Counted from the first letter of the stretch, positions 6,623 to 13,478 are shown. The stretch: DNA of 13,792 nucleotides from Propionibacteriaceae bacterium (GCA_003153855.1 PMBM01000048.1:22188-35979); one strand, 5' to 3'. A program made the numbers and translations. Notes: generated by a model from the sequence alone, not told the origin.

Positions 6623-8947
6623 GTGGCTGATCGTGACGCCGAGCTCGTCGCTCTCCGAGCCGCCCGGCTGGCCACGGGCGACGAGCAGATCGCCGCCGAG
6701 CACGCCGCCAAGCAGGCAGAGATCGCGCGGATCGACGCCGAGGTCGCTGACGAAGGACCGCACCGTGCACCGACCACCGATGCGCCGACGGCCTCAGCCG
6801 GTACGCGACGGGTCGTCCTGGTGGGTCACCGCATCGCGAGACCGATCCAGCGCTTCGGTCACCTGGTCAGCCTCGTCGGGCCGGCGATCCGGTACAGCGG
6901 GGGCCTTCGCGGCGCGTTGCGCAGGGCTGTCGGGCTGATCCGGCGCGAGGGCCTGTCAGGGATCCGGTACGGCGTGCAGGTGGCCGACCACTCGCGCGAG
7001 CCGTCCCCCGAGCAGCTGGCCGCGGTCTTCCAGCGCCCCATCACCCTGTCGCCGCCGTGGTACTCGGAGGACGATCCCGAGGTCTCGCTCGTCGTCGTGA
7101 ACGTCAACGACACCGCCCGTACCGTCGACTGCCTCCGCTCGGTGTGGGAGCACACCGCCGGGCACCGGTACGAGGTCGTCGTGGTCGACAACGGCAGCCG
7201 CGCGGAGGACTTCGCCCAGCTCTCCCAGCTCGAGGGGCCGTGCCGCATCGTCCGGCTTCCCGTCCGTCGTGCCGACGGCGAGGCCGGCAACCTCGGGGCG
7301 GAGGCCGCTACCGGGCGGGTCCTCGGCCTGCTGGGCCACGACGTCACCGTCACGCACGGCTGGCTGGAACCGCTCATGGACGTCCTGGACTCGACGTCCG
7401 ACTGCGGTGCCGTGGGTCCGAAGCTCGTCGCCGGCGGGTTCATCAGCGCAGCCGGCGCGTTGCTCGACGAGTCGGGCCGCATCGTCACGCGCGGCCGGTT
7501 CCGCGACCAGGACGACCCGGCGTACAGCTCCTCGAGGGTCGTCGACTACGTCTCCCCCGACTGCACGCTCGTCCGTACAGACGACTTCGCTCGGATCCTC
7601 GGCTACGACATGACGTACGGCTCGGGCTACGAGCACGCCGACGTCTGCCTCAAGCTGTCGCGGCTCGGGCTTCAGGTCTACTACGCCCCGACCTCGGTCG
7701 TCGTCCGTCACCAGAGCGTGCCGGGGGAGTCGTCGCCCGCCGGTCTCGCCGAGGTCAACAGGGCGAAGTTCCTGGTCCGCTGGGACGGCTACCTTCGTAC
7801 GGGCCGGCACACGCCGCCTCCGGAGGCCACGCCCGTCCTGACCTGCGCGTCGGCGGAGGGGAAGCTGAGCGCGGCTGTGTACACGGCCCACCCGCTGACC
7901 GCAGGCGGCGGCGAGCGGTACGTGCTGGGCCTGGTGTCGCAGCTGCAGCGGCTCGGCTACCACGTACGACTGGTCACGCCCGCCCCGTACTCCCGGATGC
8001 GCGTCACCGCGCTCGCACGCATCTTCGACATCGCCGTCGACGGGCTGTGCCTGACCTCGCCTGAGGAGGCCGCCCGGTTGGCGCCGTTCGACGACTTCGT
8101 CGCGATGGGCATCGAGCTCGTACCGCCGGTCGAACCGATGGGCCGTCGCAACACCTTCCTGTGCCAGTTCCCCTTCCCGACCCCGGACGAGGACATCCGT
8201 CGCCGCTCGGCCTGGTACGCGGGTTACGACCGGGTCGTCGTCTACTCGGCGTTCGTCAAGGAGGCGATGGCCGCTCGCGCACGAGCGGCGGGACTGCGTG
8301 AGCTGCCGATCGAGATCGTGTCGCCGGCCGTCCCGCTGTCGTCCCGGCCGATCACGAAAGACAAGTCGGGGATCGTGTCCGTGGGCCGGTTCTTCGTCGG
8401 CGGGCACTCGAAGCGCCAGGACCTGCAGATCAAGGCGTTCCGGCAGCTCGTCGAGTCAGGGCGTGCCGGGGACGCGGTGCTGCACCTCGTCGGCTCGTCG
8501 TCGATGGAGCGTGAGAACCGCGCGTTCGTCTCCGACTGCATCGCCGCCGCCGAGGGGCTGCCCGTGGAGTTCCACATCGACGCGGGGGCCGACGTCCTCG
8601 ACGAGCTGTACGAGTCGTGCTCGTTGTTCTGGCACTCGTCGGGCCTCGGCGTCGACGTGGCGCGCGACCCCGAGCGCTGCGAGCACTTCGGCATCTCGCC
8701 GATCGAGGCGATGTCTTACGGCACGATCCCCCTCGTGGTCGGCAACGGCGGTCCCGCGGCGATCATCACCGACGGGATCGACGGCTACCACTACGACGAC
8801 GTGGCGCAGCTGGTCTCCAAGACCGCTCGGCTCCTGGCGCTCACCGAGGAGCAGCGTCGTCCGTTGCGCATCGCTGCTCGCACCAGGTCGGCCGAGTACG
8901 GCGACGACGCCTTCGCTGCTCGCGTCGGCGAGGTCTTCAGCCGCTGA
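6623..8947 (+). CDS. Bifunctional glycosyltransferase: GT2 module fused to GT4-like module
   Basis: This 774-residue protein has three parts. Residues 1-42 are heptad-rich and probably coiled coil. Residues about 60-120 are a basic Leu/Gly/Arg linker. Residues about 151-390 are a GT2 (GT-A fold) domain opening PEVSLVVVNVND, with VVVDNGS at 186-192. The usual metal-binding NxD/DxD site reads GHD (238-240). GYEHADVCLKL (335-345) stands for the ED motif, and HQS at 363-365 follows. Residues about 414-774 are a GT4-like domain with a GGGER loop (428-432) and an intact E-x7-E (E687, E695 in EHFGISPIEAMSYG). GT2 rhamnosyl-type plus GT4 fusions make cell-surface polysaccharide. The GTG at 6623 has AGGAG at 6611-6615, 7 nt away. 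The gene diverges from the minus-strand unit, and its last 11 bp overlap mmuM. Confidence 0.9.
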   Translation: MADRDAELVALRAARLATGDEQIAAEHAAKQAEIARIDAEVADEGPHRAPTTDAPTASAGTRRVVLVGHRIARPIQRFGHLVSLVGPAIRYSGGLRGALRRAVGLIRREGLSGIRYGVQVADHSREPSPEQLAAVFQRPITLSPPWYSEDDPEVSLVVVNVNDTARTVDCLRSVWEHTAGHRYEVVVVDNGSRAEDFAQLSQLEGPCRIVRLPVRRADGEAGNLGAEAATGRVLGLLGHDVTVTHGWLEPLMDVLDSTSDCGAVGPKLVAGGFISAAGALLDESGRIVTRGRFRDQDDPAYSSSRVVDYVSPDCTLVRTDDFARILGYDMTYGSGYEHADVCLKLSRLGLQVYYAPTSVVVRHQSVPGESSPAGLAEVNRAKFLVRWDGYLRTGRHTPPPEATPVLTCASAEGKLSAAVYTAHPLTAGGGERYVLGLVSQLQRLGYHVRLVTPAPYSRMRVTALARIFDIAVDGLCLTSPEEAARLAPFDDFVAMGIELVPPVEPMGRRNTFLCQFPFPTPDEDIRRRSAWYAGYDRVVVYSAFVKEAMAARARAAGLRELPIEIVSPAVPLSSRPITKDKSGIVSVGRFFVGGHSKRQDLQIKAFRQLVESGRAGDAVLHLVGSSSMERENRAFVSDCIAAAEGLPVEFHIDAGADVLDELYESCSLFWHSSGLGVDVARDPERCEHFGISPIEAMSYGTIPLVVGNGGPAAIITDGIDGYHYDDVAQLVSKTARLLALTEEQRRPLRIAARTRSAEYGDDAFAARVGEVFSR

Positions 8948-9791
8948 CGAGGACACTCAAGGCCGTGATCGTCGCCGGCCCGATCCGACAGCAGCCTCCG
9001 AGGTGCTCCGCGCCGGCGGCGCGCCAGGTCGGTACGAGGGCGAGGTCGTACGAGCTCGTACCCACCCATCGGTGGTTGCCCGCGTCCCACGTCTCGCCGG
9101 CGTTGGGGTAGGCGATGGCCGGCTTCCCGGAGACGGCGACCGCCGTCTCGACCGCAGCCAGCACGTCCGCCGGAGCGCAGCAGTTCACGCCGGTCGCGAT
9201 GATGGCGTCGACGCCTGCCGCGACGGCGAAGGCCTCCTCGAGAGACTGACCGGCACGCGTCCGGCCGTCGGCGATCGTGTACGAGAGCCACGCCGGTGCG
9301 CCGTACTCGTCGATCAGCTCCGCCAGCACGGCAGCCTCGTCGACGTCGGGGATCGTCTCGACCGCCAGCAGGTCCGGCTCTGCGCTCAGCAGCAGCTCGA
9401 TGCGCGGGCGGTGGAAGTCGCGGAGCTGGCCGGCCGTGAGCCCGTACCGGCCGCGGTACTCCGAGCCGTCGCCCAGCACTGCTCCGTACGGCCCGACGGA
9501 CGCGGCAACCAACGCGTCGGGGAAGCCGTCGGCTGCCTCACGCGCCAGCTCCACCGACCGTACGATCAGGCGCTCGGCCTCCGCGGCGCCGATCCCCGCA
9601 GCGACGAACCCTCCGACCGATGCCTGGTAGCTGGCCGTCGTCGCAACCTGGGCGCCGGCCTCGAAGTAGGTGCGATGTACGGCGAGGATCTCCTGCGGCG
9701 CGTCCCGCAGCAACCGCGCCGTCCAGAGGTCGTCCGCCAGCAGGTGCCCCCGGTCGGCGAGAGCGTTGGACAGTCCGCCGTCGATGATCAT
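8937..9791 (-). CDS. mmuM: Homocysteine S-methyltransferase
   Basis: This 284-residue cytoplasmic zinc enzyme transfers a methyl group to homocysteine, usually from S-methylmethionine or S-adenosylmethionine, giving methionine. It begins with the family's IIDGGLSNAL segment and is close to the usual length of about 300. The zinc ligands are visible as GVNC (C204) and the GGCC pair (C267, C268). VGPYGAVLGDGSEY (99-112) and ETIPDVDEA (145-153) are also typical. The start is ATG at 9791; the upstream Shine-Dalgarno is poor. No S-methylmethionine permease lies next to it, so SAM or salvage use is as likely as SMM use. The gene is convergent with the GT2-GT4 gene, sharing 11 bp at their 3' ends, with no room for a separate terminator between them. 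No SAM riboswitch is recognisable upstream. Confidence 0.93.
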   Translation of the reverse strand: MIIDGGLSNALADRGHLLADDLWTARLLRDAPQEILAVHRTYFEAGAQVATTASYQASVGGFVAAGIGAAEAERLIVRSVELAREAADGFPDALVAASVGPYGAVLGDGSEYRGRYGLTAGQLRDFHRPRIELLLSAEPDLLAVETIPDVDEAAVLAELIDEYGAPAWLSYTIADGRTRAGQSLEEAFAVAAGVDAIIATGVNCCAPADVLAAVETAVAVSGKPAIAYPNAGETWDAGNHRWVGTSSYDLALVPTWRAAGAEHLGGCCRIGPATITALSVLVSG

Positions 9792-9931
9792 GGACCCAAG
9801 TCTGACGGGTCCCGGCCTATCGCACCCCCACGGGCCTCGGGGACGCCATCGGCGTGCGACCTGTGACGGAGGTGAGAGTTCTCTAGGGTTGACGACGGTT
9901 TATGGGTGAATTGCTTACGGTCTTCTCAGGC

Positions 9932-9951
9932 GGGATCTGGTGGCAGATCCC
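9932..9951. repeat. Perfect 7-bp inverted repeat
   Basis: GGGATCT (9932-9938) and AGATCCC (9945-9951) are separated by a 6-nt loop. It could be a hairpin or an operator upstream of mmuM. Confidence 0.5.
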
Positions 9952-10003
9952 ACGGCCGGGGGACCGTGCAGAGGGCGCCTACAAGCGCGCAATGCCATAT
10001 CGG

Positions 10004-10045
10004 GGCCGTGACCACATCGACGGGATGCGTCGGTAGGTCACGGCC
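10004..10045. repeat. Nested inverted repeat, 10-bp outer and 5-bp inner stem
   Basis: GGCCGTGACC (10004-10013) is exactly complementary to GGTCACGGCC (10036-10045). Inside, CGACG (10018-10022) pairs with CGTCG (10028-10032) around a 5-nt loop. The result is one long hairpin with a small internal loop. It lies about 110 bp past the ald stop. Confidence 0.65.
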
Positions 10046-10060
10046 TCGGCGTTTGTCAGG

Positions 10061-10155
10061 CACGGACATCCGCGTTCCAGCCGCACAGTTCGCTGAGTGG
10101 GTGCCGGATGCAGCCCCCACCTCACGCTGTGCGGCGGAAACGCGGATCCTCCGTG
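10061..10155. repeat. Long imperfect inverted repeat abutting the ald stop codon
   Basis: A left arm at 10061-10088 and a right arm at 10127-10155 are nearly complementary along 28-29 bp. They share, in order, CACGGA, ATCCGCGTT and GCCGCACAG; only a few positions differ. Within the 38-bp centre, TGAGTGGG (10094-10101) can pair with CCCA-C-CTCA (10116-10124). The right arm ends exactly where the ald stop codon begins (10156-10158). The likely role is transcription termination of ald. There is no T-run, so a small mobile or structured RNA element is possible. Confidence 0.65.
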
Positions 10156-11271
10156 TCAGAGCAGCGACGCGACAGGCCGGTTCTCGAGGCCGAAGGCCTC
10201 GGCGACGGCTGCGTACGTGACCTCACCGGCGTGCGTGTTGAGGCCCTTGGCGAGCGCCGGGTCCGAGCGCAGCGCGTCCTGCCAGCCGAGCGAGGCGAGC
10301 TTCATCACGTACGGGAGCGTCGCGTTCGTCAGTGCCCAGGTCGAGGTCCGCGGCACGGCGCCCGGCATGTTGGCGACGCAGTAGAACGTCGAACCGTGGA
10401 CCGGGAACACCGGGGCGGCGTGCGTGGTCGGGTGCGAGTCCTCGAAGCAGCCGCCCTGGTCGATCGCCACGTCCACGAGCACCGACCCCGGCTTCATCTG
10501 CGCCACGAGGTCGTTGGTGACGAGCTTCGGCGCGCGCGCCCCCGGGATCAGCACCGTGCCGATGACCATGTCCGCGTCGAGCACCTCGGACCGGATCGCC
10601 AGCGAGCTGGACGCGATCTGGCGCACGCGGTTCCCGTACCGCCAGAAGCTCATCCGCAGCGTGTCCAGGTTGGTGTCGAGCATCGTGACCTCGGCACCCA
10701 TGCCGAGCGCGATGTTGGCCGCGTTCTGGCCGGCCGTGCCGGCGCCCAGGATGACGACCTTGGCGTTCGCCACGCCGCCGACGCCGCCCATCAGCACGCC
10801 GATGCCGCCCTCGGGCTTCATCATCGCCGCGGCGCCCACCTGAGGCGCGAGGCAGCCCGCGACCTCGCTCATCGGGTACAGCAGGGGGAGCAGGCCGGAC
10901 GGCAGCTGCACGGTCTCGTACGCAATGGCCGTCGTGCCCGCACCGAGCAGCGCGTCGGTGCCTTCGCGGTCCGCCGCGAGGTGGAGGTACGTGAAGAGCG
11001 TGAGGTCCTCGCGCAGCCGGTGGTACTCGCTGGCGACGGGCTCCTTCACCTTGAGCACGATCTCGCCGGTGGCCCACGTGGCGTCGGCTCCGTCGACGAT
11101 CGTGGCGCCCTGCGCGGCGAAGTCGTCATCGCTGAGCGAGGAACCGATCCCCGCCCCCGACTGGATGAAGACGTCATGGCCGGCTCGTACGAGCTCGTTG
11201 ACGCCCACTGGCGTGATGGCTACGCGAAACTCGTTGTTCTTGACTTCGCTGGGAACGGCGATGCGGGTCAT
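10156..11271 (-). CDS. ald: Alanine dehydrogenase
   Basis: This 371-residue cytoplasmic enzyme catalyses NAD-dependent interconversion of alanine with pyruvate and ammonia. It starts [20 protein letters not shown], the typical N-terminus with substrate-binding R16. K76 (in KVKEP) and catalytic H97 (YLHLA) follow. The NAD fold carries [11 protein letters not shown] (172-182). The second catalytic acid is D271 in DVAIDQGGC. The length equals that of the well-studied mycobacterial enzyme. The start is ATG at 11271, with AGGAG (reverse complement of 11276-11280) just upstream. The frame stays open to 11409, but those extra residues are not family-like. The gene is divergent from rpsF across 364 bp. 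In relatives, ald is controlled by an Lrp/AsnC regulator (AldR), which is not in this window. Confidence 0.97.
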   Translation of the reverse strand: MTRIAVPSEVKNNEFRVAITPVGVNELVRAGHDVFIQSGAGIGSSLSDDDFAAQGATIVDGADATWATGEIVLKVKEPVASEYHRLREDLTLFTYLHLAADREGTDALLGAGTTAIAYETVQLPSGLLPLLYPMSEVAGCLAPQVGAAAMMKPEGGIGVLMGGVGGVANAKVVILGAGTAGQNAANIALGMGAEVTMLDTNLDTLRMSFWRYGNRVRQIASSSLAIRSEVLDADMVIGTVLIPGARAPKLVTNDLVAQMKPGSVLVDVAIDQGGCFEDSHPTTHAAPVFPVHGSTFYCVANMPGAVPRTSTWALTNATLPYVMKLASLGWQDALRSDPALAKGLNTHAGEVTYAAVAEAFGLENRPVASLL

Positions 11272-11281
11272 GGGTCTCCTT

Positions 11282-11308
11282 GATCGAAGCGACAGGAGGA
11301 ATTCGATC
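11282..11308. promoter_or_regulatory. Inverted repeat in the ald leader, candidate operator
   Basis: GATCGAA (11282-11288) and TTCGATC (11302-11308) are perfect inverted copies 13 bp apart, 11 bp upstream of the ald start codon. Dyads of this size suit a dimeric regulator such as an Lrp/AsnC protein, but the consensus is not verified. Confidence 0.35.
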
Positions 11309-11334
11309 ATGCGCCGTTCTGCGAGCACCACCGG

Positions 11335-11350
11335 GGTCCACCCTTGGACC
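11335..11350. promoter_or_regulatory. GGTCCA-CCCT-TGGACC palindrome upstream of ald
   Basis: A perfect 6-bp dyad with a 4-bp centre lies 64-79 bp upstream of the ald start. It could be an operator or a leader hairpin. Confidence 0.35.
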
Positions 11351-11502
11351 ATCACCAGAAACATGAGGCTTTCCTCTTCGAGACCACAGTCCGATGTTGG
11401 ATCGAGCAAGATGCGTGCGTAGCGATGTGGCAGGCCGGGCCTGCAGGACTCCGTTCGTGACTTGGGGGGAGCCCTGCAGTATCGGTCGAAGCCACCGGCT
11501 GG

Positions 11503-11533
11503 TTCGACAATGCGCGGCGGCGACGACTACCCT
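11503..11533 (+). promoter_or_regulatory. Candidate promoter of the rpsF operon
   Basis: TTCGAC (11503-11508) and TACCCT (11528-11533), 19 bp apart, fit a housekeeping actinobacterial promoter. Transcription would begin near 11540, leaving a leader of about 95 nt before rpsF. That is long enough for autoregulatory structure. Confidence 0.4.
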
Positions 11534-11635
11534 GGGTCGTCGGCCGTTCCGCAGATCGGGACTGAGCCGCTGCATCCGCCCTCCTGCCACGGGACTCGCT
11601 CGTGGCCGCGAAGACCAGAGGAGGTTGATTCGCGC

Positions 11636-11944
11636 ATGCGTTCCTACGAAGTGGCAATCATCGTCGACCCTGATGTTGACGACCGCCAGATCCCCACACT
11701 CATCGAGACTCACCTGAAGGTGATCGCCGACGGTGGCGGCACGGTGGCCAACACCGACCTCGCCGGTCGGCGTCGTCTCGCCTACCGCATCAAGAACGAC
11801 TCGCAGAACGCGTACAAGACAGAAGGCGTGTACGTCTTCGTCCAGCTGTCTGCCGAGCCTGCCGTCGTCAACGAGCTGGCTCGCCGGCTCACCCTCGACG
11901 ACAAGATCCTTCGCAACAAGGTCTTCCGGCCCGACGCGAAGTGA
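11636..11944 (+). CDS. rpsF: 30S ribosomal protein S6
   Basis: This 102-residue protein of the small-subunit platform binds S18 and 16S rRNA. The sequence MRSYEVAIIVDPDVDD… is a standard bacterial S6 start. The RRLAYRIKNDSQ strand and the terminal LDDKILRNKVFRPD are also typical. The start at 11636 is preferred because GGAGG lies at 11620-11624 and the length matches the family. The same frame is open back to 11462, but the added residues are not S6-like. It heads rpsF-ssb-rpsR-rplI, the conserved bacterial order. A 78-bp spacer containing a strong hairpin precedes ssb. Confidence 0.97.
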   Translation: MRSYEVAIIVDPDVDDRQIPTLIETHLKVIADGGGTVANTDLAGRRRLAYRIKNDSQNAYKTEGVYVFVQLSAEPAVVNELARRLTLDDKILRNKVFRPDAK

Positions 11945-11954
11945 CCTGTGCATA

Positions 11955-11987
11955 AGCCTCCCGCGCCGCCTCGGCGCGCGGCAGGCT
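11955..11987 (+). ncRNA. Hairpin in the rpsF-ssb spacer
   Basis: CGCGCCG (11962-11968) and CGGCGCG (11972-11978) form a 7-bp GC stem with a 3-nt loop. It is extended after an internal loop by AGCCT/AGGCT (11955-11959 with 11983-11987). No T-run follows, so it is more likely an mRNA structure (processing, stability or protein binding) or a partial attenuator than a full terminator. Confidence 0.5.
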
Positions 11988-12022
11988 AGGCACTCTCAAC
12001 CCACGAGTTCTGGAGGACCTCC

Positions 12023-12556
12023 ATGGCTGGAGAGACGCCCATCACGCTCATCGGCAACCTGACCGCCGATCCTGAGCTTCGGTTCACCCCGTCGGGGCAC
12101 GCCGTCGCGAAGTTCACCGTGGCCTCGACGCCTCGCACGTTCGATCGTCAGACGAGCGAGTGGCGCGACGGAGACACGATGTTCCTCAACTGCGAGGTGT
12201 GGCGCCAGTACGCGGAGAACGTCACGGAGTCCCTGCAGAAGGGGATGCGTGTCGTCGTGACCGGACGCCTCAAGTCGAGGTCGTACGAGACCAACTCGGG
12301 CGAGAAGCGAACTGTCTTCGAGGTCGAGGTCGACGAAGTCGGCCCCAGCCTCCGCAACGCCACAGCCAAGGTCACCAAGGTCGCCAGCACTGGCGGTCAG
12401 GGCGGCGGCGGCAACTGGCAGGGGTCGGGAGCGGGAAACCGTTCCTCGAGCAACGAAGGTGGTGGCGGCTGGGGCGGTCAGAGCACCCCGGCGGCACCGC
12501 GTCAGCCCGACAACGACCCATGGGCGTCGGCACAGTCCGACGAGCCCCCGTTCTGA
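12023..12556 (+). CDS. ssb: Single-stranded DNA-binding protein
   Basis: This 177-residue SSB protects single-stranded DNA in replication, recombination and repair. An OB-fold fills about residues 5-112, with [20 protein letters not shown], the [16 protein letters not shown] strand and [14 protein letters not shown] Gly/Asn/Ser/Pro-rich disordered linker (about 120-168) follows. It ends in the acidic protein-docking tip DEPPF. The ATG at 12023 has GGAGG at 12012-12016, 6 nt away. The gene sits in its classical place between the S6 and S18 genes. A 76-bp spacer with two small hairpins separates it from rpsR. Confidence 0.97.
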   Translation: MAGETPITLIGNLTADPELRFTPSGHAVAKFTVASTPRTFDRQTSEWRDGDTMFLNCEVWRQYAENVTESLQKGMRVVVTGRLKSRSYETNSGEKRTVFEVEVDEVGPSLRNATAKVTKVASTGGQGGGGNWQGSGAGNRSSSNEGGGGWGGQSTPAAPRQPDNDPWASAQSDEPPF

Positions 12557-12571
12557 TCACAAGTCCATCCC

Positions 12572-12610
12572 GCTCGCTCCGCGAGCAAGGCACATTCCGG
12601 CGTATGCCGG
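12572..12610 (+). ncRNA. Tandem hairpins in the ssb-rpsR spacer
   Basis: GCTCGC-TCC-GCGAGC (12572-12586) and CCGGC-GTAT-GCCGG (12597-12610) are two perfect short hairpins in the 76-bp spacer. They end 7 nt before the AAGGAG ribosome binding site of rpsR. No T-run is present. The placement suggests control of rpsR translation or mRNA processing. Confidence 0.5.
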
Positions 12611-12632
12611 GCTCATGAAGGAGAGCACCACA

Positions 12633-12872
12633 ATGGCCTCACCACAGCGCAAGCCGGTGAACAAGAAGAAGATCGTCCCGATGAAGTCGGTGCGGATCGG
12701 TCACGTCGACTACAAGGACGTCGCCTTGCTCCGCAAGTTCATCTCCGAGCGCGGGAAGATCCGCGCCCGCCGGGTGACCGGTCTTTCCGTCCAGGATCAG
12801 CGCAAGATCGCGATCGCCGTCAAGAACGCACGCGAGCTGGCCCTGCTGCCGTACGCGTCGACCGCCCGCTGA
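12633..12872 (+). CDS. rpsR: 30S ribosomal protein S18, zinc-ligand-free form
   Basis: This 79-residue partner of S6 on the 30S platform carries the core signature [20 protein letters not shown] and ends LLPYASTAR. Family members with zinc carry a CxxC near the N-terminus and a further Cys in RRVTGNC. Here those regions read [19 protein letters not shown] and RRVTGLSVQ, and the whole protein lacks cysteine. It is therefore the C-minus, zinc-independent form. The start at 12633 is chosen because AAGGAG (12618-12623) is 9 nt upstream. An in-frame ATG at 12615 would sit before that site, and the frame open to 12459 lies inside ssb. It is followed 17 bp later by rplI. Confidence 0.96.
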   Translation: MASPQRKPVNKKKIVPMKSVRIGHVDYKDVALLRKFISERGKIRARRVTGLSVQDQRKIAIAVKNARELALLPYASTAR

Positions 12873-12889
12873 GAAGGGAGCACGAAGAC

Positions 12890-13339
12890 ATGAAGCTCAT
12901 CCTCACCGCCGCCGTGAACAAGGTCGGCGTCGCCGGCGACATCGTCGATGTCAAGCCCGGCTACGGCCGCAACTTCCTCCTGCCCCAGGGCTACGCGATC
13001 TCGTGGAGCAAGGGCGCGGAGAAGCAGATCCTCGGCATCCAGCGTGCGCGCGACGCCCGCGAGATCCGCAGCATCGAGCACGCCCAGCAGGTACGTGCGC
13101 AGCTCGAGGCGCTCGGCGTCTCGCTCTCCGCTCGTACAGGCACCGATGACGGCAAGCTGTACGGCTCCATCACCCCGGCCGATGTCGTGGCCGCTGTGAA
13201 GAAGGCCGGTGGCCCGGCTCTCGACAAGCGCTCCGTCGTCATCGCCAAGCCGATCAAGACCCTCGGCAACCACACCGTCGGCATCAAGCTCAACGATGCC
13301 GTCACCGCCCACATCACTGTGGACGTCGTCGCCGCCTGA
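12890..13339 (+). CDS. rplI: 50S ribosomal protein L9
   Basis: This 149-residue large-subunit protein has two globular domains joined by a long helix. The N-terminal rRNA-binding domain shows MKLILTAAVNKVGVAGDIVD and the hallmark GYGRNFLLPQGYA (24-36). A helix rich in Ala/Arg/Gln spans about 41-75. The C-terminal domain includes DGKLYGSIT and KTLGNHTVGIKLN. The length is normal. AAGGGAG at 12874-12880 is 9 nt before the ATG. It is the last gene of the operon, and an intrinsic terminator follows 16 bp after the stop. Confidence 0.97.
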   Translation: MKLILTAAVNKVGVAGDIVDVKPGYGRNFLLPQGYAISWSKGAEKQILGIQRARDAREIRSIEHAQQVRAQLEALGVSLSARTGTDDGKLYGSITPADVVAAVKKAGGPALDKRSVVIAKPIKTLGNHTVGIKLNDAVTAHITVDVVAA

Positions 13340-13354
13340 CCGCTACGACCAGCC

Positions 13355-13386
13355 AACGCCCGTCCCGTACGCACGGGGCGGGCGTT
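13355..13386 (+). terminator. Intrinsic terminator of the rpsF-ssb-rpsR-rplI operon
   Basis: A 14-bp stem with one G·T-type mismatch (AACGCCCGTCCCGT, 13355-13368, with ACGGGGCGGGCGTT, 13373-13386) closes on a 4-nt loop. It runs into TTTCT. The location after rplI and the strength make this a confident terminator. Confidence 0.85.
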
Positions 13387-13428
13387 TCTGCACCCTGAAA
13401 CAGCCTTGAGAAGGGCGTTCCGGGCGCG

Positions 13429-13451
13429 TTCAGGTGGCGCTTCAGCGCTGA
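13429..13451. promoter_or_regulatory. TTCAG direct repeats and palindrome before the response regulator
   Basis: TTCAG occurs at 13429-13433 and 13441-13445, 12 bp apart, about one helical turn. The second copy is part of the perfect palindrome TCAGCGCTGA (13442-13451). OmpR-family regulators usually bind direct repeats of this spacing, so autoregulation is plausible. The distance to the start codon is 27 bp. Confidence 0.4.
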
Positions 13452-13478
13452 GGCGCCCGGCAATGGCAGAGTAGGCAC

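Larger units (their letters stand above)
9792..10155. other. Gene-free 364-bp spacer rich in inverted repeats
   Basis: No convincing protein gene lies here; frames crossing it have no family-like sequence. It contains three separate hairpin-forming repeats, at 9932-9951, 10004-10045 and 10061-10155. It lies between the 3' end of ald and the 5' end of mmuM, both on the minus strand, so it must hold the ald terminator and the mmuM promoter. TTGACG at 9889-9894 on the plus strand resembles a -35 box, but I find no matching -10 at 16-19 bp. Confidence 0.6.
11272..11635. other. 364-bp divergent regulatory region between ald and rpsF
   Basis: No gene is evident. On the ald side there are two inverted repeats, at 11282-11308 and 11335-11350, in what is probably its leader or promoter. 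On the rpsF side there is a candidate promoter at 11503-11533 and a 6-bp hairpin at 11586-11606 ahead of the ribosome binding site. The frames running through it are extensions of ald or rpsF without family similarity. Confidence 0.6.

Noticed and set aside
6956..8407. 483-residue open frame on the minus strand
   Set aside because: It lies entirely antisense to the GT2-GT4 gene, is very Arg/Asp/Val-rich and shows no family motif. It is a high-GC shadow.
8298..9866. 522-residue open frame spanning two genes on the plus strand
   Set aside because: It crosses the end of the glycosyltransferase and runs antisense through mmuM, with Ser/Arg-rich translation and no domain.
9792..9900. SAM or other methionine riboswitch before mmuM
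   Set aside because: I could not recognise any conserved SAM-riboswitch core or expected helix set in this stretch.
9889..9921. TTGACG as the -35 of a plus-strand promoter
   Set aside because: No TAnnnT element occurs at 16-19 bp; the nearest, TACGGT, is 21 bp away.
9906..10220. 104-residue open frame in the ald-mmuM spacer
   Set aside because: It runs through three inverted repeats into antisense ald, has no ribosome binding site and an Arg-rich random-looking translation.
10108..11283. 391-residue open frame on the plus strand
   Set aside because: Antisense to alanine dehydrogenase, whose catalytic residues are all present. The composition is His/Arg/Glu-rich noise.
11272..11409. N-terminal extension of alanine dehydrogenase
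   Set aside because: Family members start at the MTRIAVPSE position, which has its own AGGAG. The extension has no similarity and would contain the leader dyads.
12459..12632. Earlier starts for rpsR, including ATG 12615
   Set aside because: The longer frame lies inside ssb. ATG 12615 precedes the AAGGAG that properly serves 12633.
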